This document shows, in pieces, positions 10,295 to 19,435 of a stretch of DNA of 64,000 nt. Position 1 is the first letter of the stretch, and every line of letters begins with the position of its first letter. The position numbers and the translations under genes are program-made. The notes beneath the pieces were generated by a model. It was not told the DNA's origin. It saw nothing but the letters and a program-made list of their open reading frames with translations, and did not search any database. The stretch is from a virus: positions 1 to 64,000 of IMG/VR virus record IMGVR_UViG_3300022932_000014; one strand, 5' to 3'.

Positions 10295-11049
10295 TAGTCT
10301 GTTATTTCTACTTGATAATTTATTAAAGCTTCATATGTTTTTGGAGCTAATTTAGGTTTCCATATTTCGGCAACTTCTTTTATGTGTGTCTCTTTGGCTA
10401 CTTTGTAAGCCTGAAATGCTTCTTCAGGGGTGTTGAACATACCTAAGTGAATTAGTTTATTCTCTACTCTAATCTTAGCGTCAAATCTTCCGTTTCTTCT
10501 ACTTACACCTAAAGGTAGTTCCCCTCTGCAAGATTGCCTTTTTGTCAGTAGTTTATTTATCTCTAAAGGCACAAAACAGCAATTTTCAGGAGAATATATT
10601 TTATTTCCTTTTATAAGTACATCTTTATCTAAATGCCATCCTTCCATATGAGGTTTCCAATTTTCTTCATACCATTTTGCAAAGTTTTGGAAATTGTGCC
10701 ATTCTGAATTAACACTACATCCAATGTAAGTGGGATATTTTTTATGTAATTTATCATCATAGCTTCTCTGTAATGCAGACCCCCAAGATTTATAATACTT
10801 TGTCACTACACCATCTATAATAGACTTATAATCCCCCTCTCCCATATATCCAACTCCATAGACATTTTTTAAATATGGATTTTTAATTGAACCACTTTTA
10901 ATATTTGTATAAGTTCTATTATATAATATATACTTTTCGTTAACTATTATTGTGCAATTACGCGCACTGATATAATCAATTATTCTAACAGATTCACATT
11001 GGTTGGATATGTGAATTTCTCCAACCCTTTCTTTTTTCTTTGATTTCAT
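10294..11049 (-). CDS. AP2-domain HNH-type homing endonuclease (copy 2)
   Basis: This 251-residue protein has the layout of phage AP2/HNH homing endonucleases. A region with W-NFQNFAKW, then LDKDVLIKGNKIYSPENCC, forms the degenerate HNH core. An AP2-like DNA-binding module follows (LPLGVSRRNGRF to HLGMFNTPEEAFQAYK). It is a clear paralogue of the protein at 12041-12625, and the last 11 residues (ALINYQVEITD) are identical. About 60 extra N-terminal residues are unlike the other copy. It has its own promoter (11066-11097) although it sits inside the structural operon, and its stop overlaps the next start by one base. It is a selfish insertion between the muzzle C-terminal piece and the lysozyme gene. 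No intron boundaries are evident. Confidence 0.8.
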   Translation of the reverse strand: MKSKKKERVGEIHISNQCESVRIIDYISARNCTIIVNEKYILYNRTYTNIKSGSIKNPYLKNVYGVGYMGEGDYKSIIDGVVTKYYKSWGSALQRSYDDKLHKKYPTYIGCSVNSEWHNFQNFAKWYEENWKPHMEGWHLDKDVLIKGNKIYSPENCCFVPLEINKLLTKRQSCRGELPLGVSRRNGRFDAKIRVENKLIHLGMFNTPEEAFQAYKVAKETHIKEVAEIWKPKLAPKTYEALINYQVEITD

Positions 11050-11065
11050 TTATAAATTATTTGTC

Positions 11066-11097
11066 CAAAGATATAATTTTATTTTGATATATGCAAC
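11066..11097 (-). promoter_or_regulatory. Promoter of AP2/HNH endonuclease copy 2
   Basis: Minus-strand GTTG (11094-11097), 20 bases, TATCTTTG (11066-11073), 17 bases ahead of the start codon. The -33 element overlaps the stop region of the muzzle C-terminal gene. Confidence 0.65.
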
Positions 11098-12038
11098 TAT
11101 TGCTCTAAATTTACTTTTGAACTTAAAAGATTAATTGCATATCTAAGTCTTGTCTCTATTGACTGTTCTAACCTAATTGTGAATACATTGCTGCGGAGAG
11201 GTTCAAGAACATTCTTGCCACTAAATTTTACAATATCTGTATTAATTGTTTTATTTATTTGATTTTTATCCCAAATCCAAGTAGGCTGGTTAGCCTTATG
11301 AGAGAGCATCCTATTATAAAAATAATTAGTAGTATACTCACTTCCCACCTTCGTCACAAGTACTTCTTGATACGAACCATCTTTTGCGGTAATAGGATAT
11401 TTAGAAATAAATGATAATTGACCTGTATTTGGTACAAGTCTTAGTTCTCCTGAATTGGTAAACGGTGAGTAAATCCACATCTTATTAAAAGGCTTATCAT
11501 CTATTTGAGCTGAATCATAGGCATTGTGATACCTACTCACTTCCATTTCAAAACCAACTGTTTTTAACAGTATTTCTCCATATTCTCGTTTCAGCATGTA
11601 TTCAACTAAGAATGGATACTTTTTACCGTAAAATACTTGATAACTTCTATTAGTTAGTAAGTGTGACCACAATCCTAATTCTGTTGAGTCTGTACTTTGG
11701 TTTATTCCTGTTTGGAAATAATTTTGGTGAGGGATGTAATAGTTTGGAGTGTAACTGTAAAACCCTACCCACTTTTGCTCTATGGGAGAAAATGCGATCG
11801 TCCAGCTAACGTCTTCAAAATAGTTAGGATCTGTCACTGAAACAGGTGTTTTTACTTTTTCAATTGTTGGCTCAACGCTCTCAGTACAAGAACATACTGC
11901 ATTTCCATTTGGGAGTATTATTGTTTCACACCCATCATCGCATACAATATCATTTATAACTACTGTGCAGTTACAATATACTATTCCTTCTATTGTTTGT
12001 TGAGAGCATGTCTCATTTGGACAATTACATGTTGCCAT
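11097..12038 (-). CDS. Muzzle/tail-stabilisation protein, detached C-terminal part
   Basis: I chose the ATG at 12038 (MATCNCPNETC), directly after the stop of the endonuclease gene. An upstream in-frame start would lie inside that gene. The first 60 residues are Cys-rich. The remainder (SWTIAFSPIEQKWVGFYSY, then YYIPHQNYF and VFYGKKYPFLVEY) is a beta-rich region that I recognise as the usual C-terminal part of crAss-type muzzle/tail-stabilisation proteins. There it follows sequence like FITKKDY, which in this genome is found in the 2233-residue gene upstream. The muzzle protein therefore appears to be made as two polypeptides with an endonuclease gene between them. Both edges are Cys-rich, which might help the pieces associate. 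That the pieces reassemble is inferred. Confidence 0.7.
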   Translation of the reverse strand: MATCNCPNETCSQQTIEGIVYCNCTVVINDIVCDDGCETIILPNGNAVCSCTESVEPTIEKVKTPVSVTDPNYFEDVSWTIAFSPIEQKWVGFYSYTPNYYIPHQNYFQTGINQSTDSTELGLWSHLLTNRSYQVFYGKKYPFLVEYMLKREYGEILLKTVGFEMEVSRYHNAYDSAQIDDKPFNKMWIYSPFTNSGELRLVPNTGQLSFISKYPITAKDGSYQEVLVTKVGSEYTTNYFYNRMLSHKANQPTWIWDKNQINKTINTDIVKFSGKNVLEPLRSNVFTIRLEQSIETRLRYAINLLSSKVNLEQ

Positions 12039-12040
12039 AG

Positions 12041-12625
12041 TTAATCGGTTATTTCTACTTGGTAGTTTATTAATGCTGAATAGCATGCTTCTGTAATCTT
12101 ACTGCGCCATTTATATGCAATCTCTTTAATATAAATTTCTTTGGCGATCTTGTATACTTGGAAAGCTTCTTCAGGAGTATTAAATATTCCTAAATGATCT
12201 CTATCTTTACCAAATCTGGCTCTAAATTTTTTACCTGATTTTGTAACACCTATTGGATATTTTCCTCTTGATTTTCCGCTTTTTATAAATAAACTATTAA
12301 TTTCAAGTGGAACTAGACAACATGCTTCGGGAGAGTAAATTCTATTACCTTTTATTAAAATATCTTTATCTAAAGCCCAACCCAACATTTTTTCAACTGT
12401 ATACCTTTTTTCAAACCATTTTGCGAAGTTTTGAAAATTGTGCCATTCTTGATGTACTTCACATTTAATATAAGAAGGTTTCGTTTTATGGTATTTGGGG
12501 TCATAACACCTTTGTAACATACTTTGCCATATCTTGTAAGACTTATTAGAACTAATATACTTACCTATCCCTCTATATCCAACACCATATACAGAAGGTT
12601 TTAATCTGTGATCAATCTCAATCAT
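12041..12625 (-). CDS. AP2-domain HNH-type homing endonuclease (copy 1)
   Basis: This 194-residue protein contains YKIWQSMLQRCY, then WHNFQNFAKWFE (61-72) and LDKDILIKGNRIYSPEACC (85-103), the degenerate HNH core. An AP2-like module follows at about 122-160 (YPIGVTKSGKKF to LGIFNTPEEAFQVYK). The family is known as free-standing or intron-borne homing endonucleases of phages. It lies between the two parts of the muzzle protein and is served by a near-consensus promoter at 12644-12675 (TTTG-N20-TATATTTG, minus strand). Its stop is 2 bases before the start of the muzzle C-terminal piece, so that piece may depend on translation coupled to the endonuclease. Its last 11 residues are identical to those of the copy at 10294-11049, which suggests recent duplication or gene conversion. 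Confidence 0.82.
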   Translation of the reverse strand: MIEIDHRLKPSVYGVGYRGIGKYISSNKSYKIWQSMLQRCYDPKYHKTKPSYIKCEVHQEWHNFQNFAKWFEKRYTVEKMLGWALDKDILIKGNRIYSPEACCLVPLEINSLFIKSGKSRGKYPIGVTKSGKKFRARFGKDRDHLGIFNTPEEAFQVYKIAKEIYIKEIAYKWRSKITEACYSALINYQVEITD

Positions 12626-12643
12626 TTTATTTTTAATTTTTTA

Positions 12644-12675
12644 CAAATATAGTAATAATATTGTTAATACACAAA
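12644..12675 (-). promoter_or_regulatory. Promoter of AP2/HNH endonuclease copy 1
   Basis: Minus-strand TTTG (12672-12675), 20 bases, TATATTTG (12644-12651), in the gap behind the muzzle gene. It would also drive the muzzle C-terminal gene. Confidence 0.75.
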
Positions 12676-12711
12676 TTTCACTCAGACAATTACAAACCAT
12701 ATTTAATTTTT

Positions 12712-15700
12712 TTAAGGTATTATAGTCCATCCTTTAGCTAAAAGTAATGTTTCTGTATTTGTTCCTGTAATACCTAGTGCAGGTATATTACTTGATGCTT
12801 CTAGTATTCCATTATTTCCAGCTAACGCTATCCAACTTGTTTCCGTGTTCCAAGATGTAACAGTAATTTTATTATTATTTAAATACAATCGCTGAAGGCT
12901 ATTTGGTAAAGCTAAACTTGGATTAAATATTACAATATCATTAGCATTTAAGAATAGTTGCTGAAGGCTACTTGGTAAAGGAATTGTGGGATTAAATGTG
13001 ACAATCTCATTAACTTGTAATCCTAAATCTAATAGCCCACTTGGTAAAGCTAAACTTGGATTAAATATTACAATATCATTAGTAGCCAGATTTAAATTTT
13101 TTAAACTAGTTGGCAAAGGAATTGTAGGATTGAAAGTTACGATTTTATTAGCTTGTAAATTCAAAGTTTCAAGTCCATTCGGTAAAGGGGTTGTAGGGTT
13201 GAATGTGACAATATCATTACTAACTAAATTTAAATTTTTTAAACTAGTTGGCAAAGGAATTGCAGGATTGAAAGTTACTATATTATTATTTTGTAAACTT
13301 AAATTTAACAACCCATTTGATAAAGCTTCAATAGGGTCAAAAACTACAATAGAATTAGTAACAAAATTTAAACCTGTAAGACTTGGTATTTTTACAATGT
13401 TAACCGTAGTTACATTTTTACTGTCTATTATTAAACTTGTCATATTAGTATTAACTCTAAATCTCACTCTTCCTCCAACTAAAGAGAAATTTGTTATAGT
13501 TGCAAATGTTGTTCCAGATTGCGTTAAGAAAAATGATTCCCAAGCACTCACTGTAGACAATGTTCCCCAATTTGTTGAAACAACATCAAAATTTATTGCG
13601 GGCGGTTGAACTGTCACTGTAACAACTGTCGTAATTGAAATACATCCATCAATTGTAGGTGTAATCGTATAAACGGCTGTTCCCGAAGTAATTCCATCAT
13701 TAATTAATAAGTCAGTTATTGATGTTCCTGATCCGCTTGTTGCTCCTGTAACTCCACTTTGAACTACTGTCCATGTGAAAAGTGCTCCTGGATCTCCACT
13801 TAAAGTGATGTTTGTTGTTTGGCCACTATTTATGTTTTGAGAAGGCGGTGTTGCAACTACTGTAGCTTCACAATCACAATCTGCTGGTACTGTTGTTGAA
13901 AGTGTACAGGTCTGTGTATCTTCATCATAAATATAACCATCTGGGCACAAAGTCCCTGATAATGTTGTTTTTTCACATAACTCTGTTATTGGATTATATT
14001 CGTACCCTATCGGACAAGTTATCTCACTTTCTCCACAATCTGTGTAAAAACCAATATTCTTGTCAAATTTTAGACATGGATCAACTTTAGGTATATAGTC
14101 TTTTTTAGTTATAAATACGCGTCTGAATCGACTATCGTAACCCATAGCTATACCAACTCCATTTATTGCATTATCTGTATCTAAATCGCTTATATTAGCT
14201 ATTTGAGATTTTAGTATTTTAAATGGAAGATGTTCTTTAAACCAATTTCTCATTCCACTTGGTTTACCATTTATAAGACTTGATATCTCGTTCATTCCTT
14301 GACCACCACTTGGGATCTCAATAACTTGGCCTCTTTTAGCATCTACGTGATAATGACCAAATTCACAACTTACAGATTCTGAACTTCCTGTTCCTCCAAA
14401 TCCAAGATCTGTTTCTGAATAGGTCATTGGTCTTCTTGCAAAAGCTGAAGATAAATTTCTTGAATCCGCTCTTTTACCATCATCTACGGCCACATCAATA
14501 GCATTGAATAGAGAAGTTGCATTTTCTTGTCTAATTAGAATTTGCTCTCTTTCAATTGTGCGGATATCTTTTAGTTTTCCATATTTACTATCAAACTCAT
14601 AAAAGTCTAGTGGTTTGTAATTTAAGTAAGGATCATTATAATTATTTTCACTGTTGTCTGGTTGCGACCACATTATACCATTAGGCTTATCATTTCTACA
14701 ATCGCTTTCTGACTGATCAAAATTATCTGACAAGGTTCTATATGCTGTAGTTGTTACAGGTTTAGAATATATTTGATTATAAAAGAAAAATTCTCCTTTT
14801 TTAATTGATACATTTTTTTCTTGTGTCCATTCAGATGTATCTCCTGTATTTGGATAAAAGTTTCTTTCTAATGTTGGTTCGGCGGTTCTATTCCAGGTAT
14901 TTATTCTAGTTTCAGTTAAGAAATTAGGAACTCCATAATAATATAGATAAAATTTGCTTGGTGGTCTATAGTAATTAGTTTGTTTAGTTTCACAATCAAA
15001 TTTTAAATCATAATCTATGTCTGGAAATAAAGCAGACTGTCTTCTGTAGTCTGTCATTACTTCATAATCTACATAAAATCTAGGTTCTCTCCCTATATTA
15101 GAATAAAATTTATAATTAAAGGGTGTTAAACTTGCTAAACCAAATGCTGTATCTGTAAACAACGGCATTTTTCTTTTAAGCGTATGTCTAGAAATAAAAG
15201 TGTCTCCTCCAAAAATAGATAAGCATGTTGTTTTAGGATTTTTCAAGTCTCCTCTGTATCCTGTTGACAACCATTTTATAGAATTAATTGTACCGTATTG
15301 TGAAGGTAAGTAGTTTTTTAAAGCCACATATGGATTGGCAACATTTTTCTTTATTACTTTACTTATTCCTGTAGTACAAGCATTATTTTGACTTGCTATA
15401 GTTAAAGACGAGGTATTTGTATCTATCTTATTGTTATCAAAAGATACATATTCTGTAGGATAATTTAGTGTATTAGAAACACCTAAAGTTAACAGAACAG
15501 ATTTTTCTCTATCTAAATTATTTATGCTTATTTTTTCTCCTGTGACATCATCTACTTGTGAAAAATTACCTTCTTTTAAATACTTTGCGGAATATAGAGA
15601 CCTGATTTGATTTCCATTTTCTTGTAATAATTGCATGTAATTATACTTAGCACTAGAATGAAAATATGAAGAAAAGTTTTCAGGTTGCCCTAAATCTCTA

Positions 15701-18700
15701 AATGCTTTTATCCATTCTAATCTGTGTCGCCCGTAATTTACAACTACAGAACTAATTGCTGATAATGCTCCTGCTATAATAGAAAGCACAATACCTGCTG
15801 GATTGACAGATACTACAAATCCTGCGGCAACTCTATAGTTCTCCCCTGCATTTGCCAACTGTACTGCAACTTCTGTAGCTACCTCTAGTCCTGCTAATAA
15901 TCCTGCTAAGTCTTTTGCTTTTCTTGTTAAGATTACAAATTTTGGATGATCTTTTACTTCATTAAAATAACTGTTATCTGTTTGTCCAAATACATATCCC
16001 TGCACAGATAATTCTGTTGGTAGTGTGTATCTATAATAATCTGTTTCTGGACTGTGATAAGTGAATTTATCGTTCTTTAATCCATTGTAAGGATGTGGGA
16101 TAAATGTTGTTCTACTTCTGTCTGAATAATTTAAAATATCACTTCCTAAATCATTATAAGGATAATTAGAATAGTAAATAGACTGTGTTTTGTCATTATC
16201 ATCTATATACTTTCTCATATCAAATATAAGACCTGAAGACATTATACTTCTATCTTGTGCTATATCTCCTCTGAAGATTTCATATCCTGATATTTGATTT
16301 CTTTTTTCTTCACTTAATAATCCGTTATTGACCGAGATATCTAAGAATGAATTGATTGTAGTTTCATCTATTGTTATTCCTAATGGATATATCACTGAAT
16401 CACTTTGAGTCAATTGAGGATTTTCATACATGAAAGGACTAACCTTATTATCAGGAAATTTAAAATGTCTTATATTTCTACAAGTAAAATTTACTAAAGG
16501 TTTTTCAACACTATCTTTCTTCCACTGGTAATTGCCTTCTGAATCTAAAATAGGTATGAACACCTCTGAAATAGTTGTACCTTCTACAAATTCTAATTCA
16601 AATTTTTCTCTTTGAAAGATATTTATATCCGCAGGTTTTATTTTTAAAGTGCTAGAATCATATAAAGAAGTATTATCGGGATAAATCTCTTGACTTTCCC
16701 AATAAGCAAAATCTCCTTTTTTATATGGAGTGGCTATACATGAATTTGCAACAGGTTTATTGAATGTACAAGTTGCCGTGTAAGTTTGTTTTTTATCTAT
16801 TCTTATAGATTCATAAGTTACATCTATTCTGGAGTATTCTCTACTTCTAATAACTACAGCAAAACACCCACTTAAAGGTGCTGTTCTGTACACTATTTCT
16901 TCTGCGCAATTCTCTTGGCTTATGATTTTAGCATCAATAGCTACATAAAAGTTTTGACCTGAAATTTGACCTATATTTGTAGAAATTCCTGCTTCATTAG
17001 TAATAGTCCAATCTAAAGAGTTATCTGCTTTCTGGAAAAACAACATCTCTCCTTGTGTTGCATCTACTACTTTAGAATATAAAGGTGTTGTTGAATTACA
17101 TTTATTATAAATAGAAAATCTTATATCATTTCCTGCTGAAATATTATCTGTTTGCTGTAATTCTTTTATTTTAGATACTTCTAATACGAATCTATCTCTA
17201 CTTAATATATCTCCCTTAAACCATAAAACTCCTTTGTGTAATTTATTTGTCCATTCTGCTCCTGAAGCAACTGTATCTTTTGTTGTTTGAAGTTCTGCTA
17301 CAGTTTCTGCCCCATAATAATCATGAAAATATCCTTGATTAAAACTACTTGTAGGTGTAACTTCTGCAATTGCATCAGCATATGTACATTCTAAATTTTC
17401 AAATTGAAGAGTTCTGTAAAAAGCAGTTCTTGGTTGAGGGGGGAATCCTCCTCTACATTGCATAAAAGCAGTTTCAAAATCTGTATTTCTTTTTGGATTC
17501 CCTGTACTTGTATCTAATTCATAAATTGTACAAGTTTGTGGAGGTTTTGTTTTAATATACTCTGTTGGGAAAACAGCATCCACCATAGTAGCAGATTCTC
17601 CGACAATGGCTCCTACAATTAATTCTTCATCATCTAATATGGGCGCTTCACAATTATTATAATTTGGTGTGCAATTTAAGTTACTATAACAGTCTATATC
17701 AAAATAATTACAGAAAGGGTAAGAATTTGCATCAGAAGGAGACGGACAATTTGCATAAGTTAAACAATCACCATTAGTAATAGTGTCAGTTATAAAGGTT
17801 GTTAAATCTACGTAATTCTGAGTTGTTTCTATACTAAATGTTGCGCCTGGTGTAGTGGTAACATTTTGATAAACACAGTTTTTTTGAATGTCTTCCTGTA
17901 CTTCAACTATTTCCAAAGAGTCAGAAGAACAAAAATCTTCATCTTCAGTTGCTGTATTATAATATTGCCAATATTTAGTTCTGTCTGTTGAATTACAAGC
18001 GCTTTTATTTGACTCTATAGAAATTCTATCTTTATTAGTGATAGGCACTTCTATTAAATCATTTTCTTTTGCATTTCTATTAATTAAAGGAAATAAAGAT
18101 GTTTTATAACCACCTTCTAATAAAAATCTTATAGAGTAAGGTACTACTTCATCTCTATTGATAGATAAATATAGTGAGTCTTTTACTCCGTCTTTATATA
18201 GATCTTCTTTAGCTATATGTGTTTGCCACTTTAAAAAAGAACCTAATAAATTAACTACAGGTTGCAGATTTATTTCTTTTTCAGTTGTTATTCCCGCGCC
18301 TATTAATGAATTATTACTCTCAGTTAAAAATTCCCAGCGTTGAATATATAAATTCTCTCTGATTAAATCAGATAATTCAATTGTTTGTTTATTTTGTTCC
18401 CCTCCATAAATAACTGTTGTGTCGTTTATATTGTGAATTCCTTCTATGAAAAATCGTGTCACTCCAACATCCTCTAAAGTTGTTTGAATAACTGCAATTT
18501 TATAATGTGTAAATCTTTTATCTAAATTACCAACTTGAAGTTTAATAGAAAAATTAGTTGGTGTTCCTAATTCTGCTTGAGTTAAAGTAACATTATTTCT
18601 GTCAAATATTTGAATAGGGTTAGTTATAGAAGTATATTCTGATATTTCATTACCTAATTGATCTGTATAAGCAATTAGAAACTCATAAGTCCCTAATTTG

Positions 18701-19413
18701 AGTCTTCCTCCTAATTCAATTGAAACTGGAGTTAATTCTGGTAAGTTATATCTTTTAAAAATAAGAAGTTTATCTGCGTCTAAACAGGTAGGAACTATTT
18801 CATCTACTCCGCAATTAATATCTCCTGTTTGTTTATATTGTTGTAAATTATCTAATACTATGTATCTAGGAGGTGTATTGTCATCAGTGAAGTATATTGT
18901 TTTACCACACTTCTCATTTTTTATAACTGTTTTTTTTATCGGCGAGTTAACAGAAAATTGAAATCCTTTTTCTGGTTCCCCCGCTAATATGTGACATTCA
19001 TCACTAAGTAATGTTTCATATATATTTAGTTCTGTCTGCGTAATATTTTCTAATGGTTCCGCTAAATCAAAGTATTTTACACATCCTTCACAATCATTCT
19101 GCAAGTCGTCTATATTTTGAATTTGCTGAACATTTTTTATCTGGCCAAATTCTCCCACGCCTGTTGTAGGATTTACTAGGAAGAAATAGGTTGAATTGGA
19201 ATAAATATCATTTGTACCATTAATTACTTTAAATCCTGCTTTAAATCTAGAGGAAAGTAAATTAGACATCTCATTGGTTAAAGTGAAACTTCCTCCATCT
19301 ATCCCATCAAAAAGGCCATTCAAAAGAGTTGAGTAATCAGCTTCTCCTAAATTATATTGATCTCTATTTAATCCTCTTTGAGGTTGATTTAATTTTATAT
19401 CTGGTTTAGCCAA
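12712..19413 (-). CDS. Muzzle/tail-stabilisation protein, main part, with PKD-like and LRR C-terminus, 2233 aa
   Basis: The N-terminus (KLNQPQRGLNRDQYNLGEADY) and the long beta-rich body are of the crAss muzzle (P22 gp10-related tail stabilisation, Tstab) type. This protein closes the distal end of the tail barrel. A hydrophobic, Ala/Gly-rich helical hairpin lies at about residues 1165-1225. Near residue 1765 the normal FITKKDY region is followed by features that are unusual for the family. These are Cys-rich CPxGYxYxxxTxxC repeats (about 1780-1845), a PKD/Ig-like domain (about 1850-1935), and then a leucine-rich-repeat domain (about 2000-2190) of 23-residue units such as LKNLNLVSNDIVTFNP. 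The usual C-terminal region is encoded separately at 11097-12038. The exposed LRR could bind a host surface component; this is inferred. Confidence 0.85.
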   Translation of the reverse strand: MAKPDIKLNQPQRGLNRDQYNLGEADYSTLLNGLFDGIDGGSFTLTNEMSNLLSSRFKAGFKVINGTNDIYSNSTYFFLVNPTTGVGEFGQIKNVQQIQNIDDLQNDCEGCVKYFDLAEPLENITQTELNIYETLLSDECHILAGEPEKGFQFSVNSPIKKTVIKNEKCGKTIYFTDDNTPPRYIVLDNLQQYKQTGDINCGVDEIVPTCLDADKLLIFKRYNLPELTPVSIELGGRLKLGTYEFLIAYTDQLGNEISEYTSITNPIQIFDRNNVTLTQAELGTPTNFSIKLQVGNLDKRFTHYKIAVIQTTLEDVGVTRFFIEGIHNINDTTVIYGGEQNKQTIELSDLIRENLYIQRWEFLTESNNSLIGAGITTEKEINLQPVVNLLGSFLKWQTHIAKEDLYKDGVKDSLYLSINRDEVVPYSIRFLLEGGYKTSLFPLINRNAKENDLIEVPITNKDRISIESNKSACNSTDRTKYWQYYNTATEDEDFCSSDSLEIVEVQEDIQKNCVYQNVTTTPGATFSIETTQNYVDLTTFITDTITNGDCLTYANCPSPSDANSYPFCNYFDIDCYSNLNCTPNYNNCEAPILDDEELIVGAIVGESATMVDAVFPTEYIKTKPPQTCTIYELDTSTGNPKRNTDFETAFMQCRGGFPPQPRTAFYRTLQFENLECTYADAIAEVTPTSSFNQGYFHDYYGAETVAELQTTKDTVASGAEWTNKLHKGVLWFKGDILSRDRFVLEVSKIKELQQTDNISAGNDIRFSIYNKCNSTTPLYSKVVDATQGEMLFFQKADNSLDWTITNEAGISTNIGQISGQNFYVAIDAKIISQENCAEEIVYRTAPLSGCFAVVIRSREYSRIDVTYESIRIDKKQTYTATCTFNKPVANSCIATPYKKGDFAYWESQEIYPDNTSLYDSSTLKIKPADINIFQREKFELEFVEGTTISEVFIPILDSEGNYQWKKDSVEKPLVNFTCRNIRHFKFPDNKVSPFMYENPQLTQSDSVIYPLGITIDETTINSFLDISVNNGLLSEEKRNQISGYEIFRGDIAQDRSIMSSGLIFDMRKYIDDNDKTQSIYYSNYPYNDLGSDILNYSDRSRTTFIPHPYNGLKNDKFTYHSPETDYYRYTLPTELSVQGYVFGQTDNSYFNEVKDHPKFVILTRKAKDLAGLLAGLEVATEVAVQLANAGENYRVAAGFVVSVNPAGIVLSIIAGALSAISSVVVNYGRHRLEWIKAFRDLGQPENFSSYFHSSAKYNYMQLLQENGNQIRSLYSAKYLKEGNFSQVDDVTGEKISINNLDREKSVLLTLGVSNTLNYPTEYVSFDNNKIDTNTSSLTIASQNNACTTGISKVIKKNVANPYVALKNYLPSQYGTINSIKWLSTGYRGDLKNPKTTCLSIFGGDTFISRHTLKRKMPLFTDTAFGLASLTPFNYKFYSNIGREPRFYVDYEVMTDYRRQSALFPDIDYDLKFDCETKQTNYYRPPSKFYLYYYGVPNFLTETRINTWNRTAEPTLERNFYPNTGDTSEWTQEKNVSIKKGEFFFYNQIYSKPVTTTAYRTLSDNFDQSESDCRNDKPNGIMWSQPDNSENNYNDPYLNYKPLDFYEFDSKYGKLKDIRTIEREQILIRQENATSLFNAIDVAVDDGKRADSRNLSSAFARRPMTYSETDLGFGGTGSSESVSCEFGHYHVDAKRGQVIEIPSGGQGMNEISSLINGKPSGMRNWFKEHLPFKILKSQIANISDLDTDNAINGVGIAMGYDSRFRRVFITKKDYIPKVDPCLKFDKNIGFYTDCGESEITCPIGYEYNPITELCEKTTLSGTLCPDGYIYDEDTQTCTLSTTVPADCDCEATVVATPPSQNINSGQTTNITLSGDPGALFTWTVVQSGVTGATSGSGTSITDLLINDGITSGTAVYTITPTIDGCISITTVVTVTVQPPAINFDVVSTNWGTLSTVSAWESFFLTQSGTTFATITNFSLVGGRVRFRVNTNMTSLIIDSKNVTTVNIVKIPSLTGLNFVTNSIVVFDPIEALSNGLLNLSLQNNNIVTFNPAIPLPTSLKNLNLVSNDIVTFNPTTPLPNGLETLNLQANKIVTFNPTIPLPTSLKNLNLATNDIVIFNPSLALPSGLLDLGLQVNEIVTFNPTIPLPSSLQQLFLNANDIVIFNPSLALPNSLQRLYLNNNKITVTSWNTETSWIALAGNNGILEASSNIPALGITGTNTETLLLAKGWTIIP
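12880..13400 (-). repeat. Tandem 69-bp repeats encoding leucine-rich repeats
   Basis: About seven consecutive units of 69 bp (23 codons) encode L-x-x-L-x-L-x-x-N-x-I-V-x-F-N-P-x-x-P-L-P. Adjacent and alternate units are very similar at the nucleotide level. For example, the blocks around 13090-13140 and 13225-13280 are nearly identical, which implies recent expansion by duplication or recombination. The opposite strand shows a 207-codon open frame here only because the repeat lacks stops in that frame. Confidence 0.85.
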
Positions 19414-19435
19414 AACTGTACTTTATTTTTAATTG

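Noticed and set aside
12041-12711. Group I intron in the muzzle gene around the endonuclease
   Set aside because: The flanking protein ends are Cys-rich and not continuous, both flanks have proper stops and starts, and no group I core was recognised by eye. I could not compute a fold, so splicing is left open as a test in the findings.
12880-13400. CRISPR array
   Set aside because: The periodicity is 69 bp and in frame, encodes LRR units, and has no spacer/repeat alternation.
12986-13609. A 207-codon rightward frame
   Set aside because: It lies antisense to the LRR repeats and is open only because the repeat unit lacks stops in that frame; no promoter, and unnatural repeated composition.
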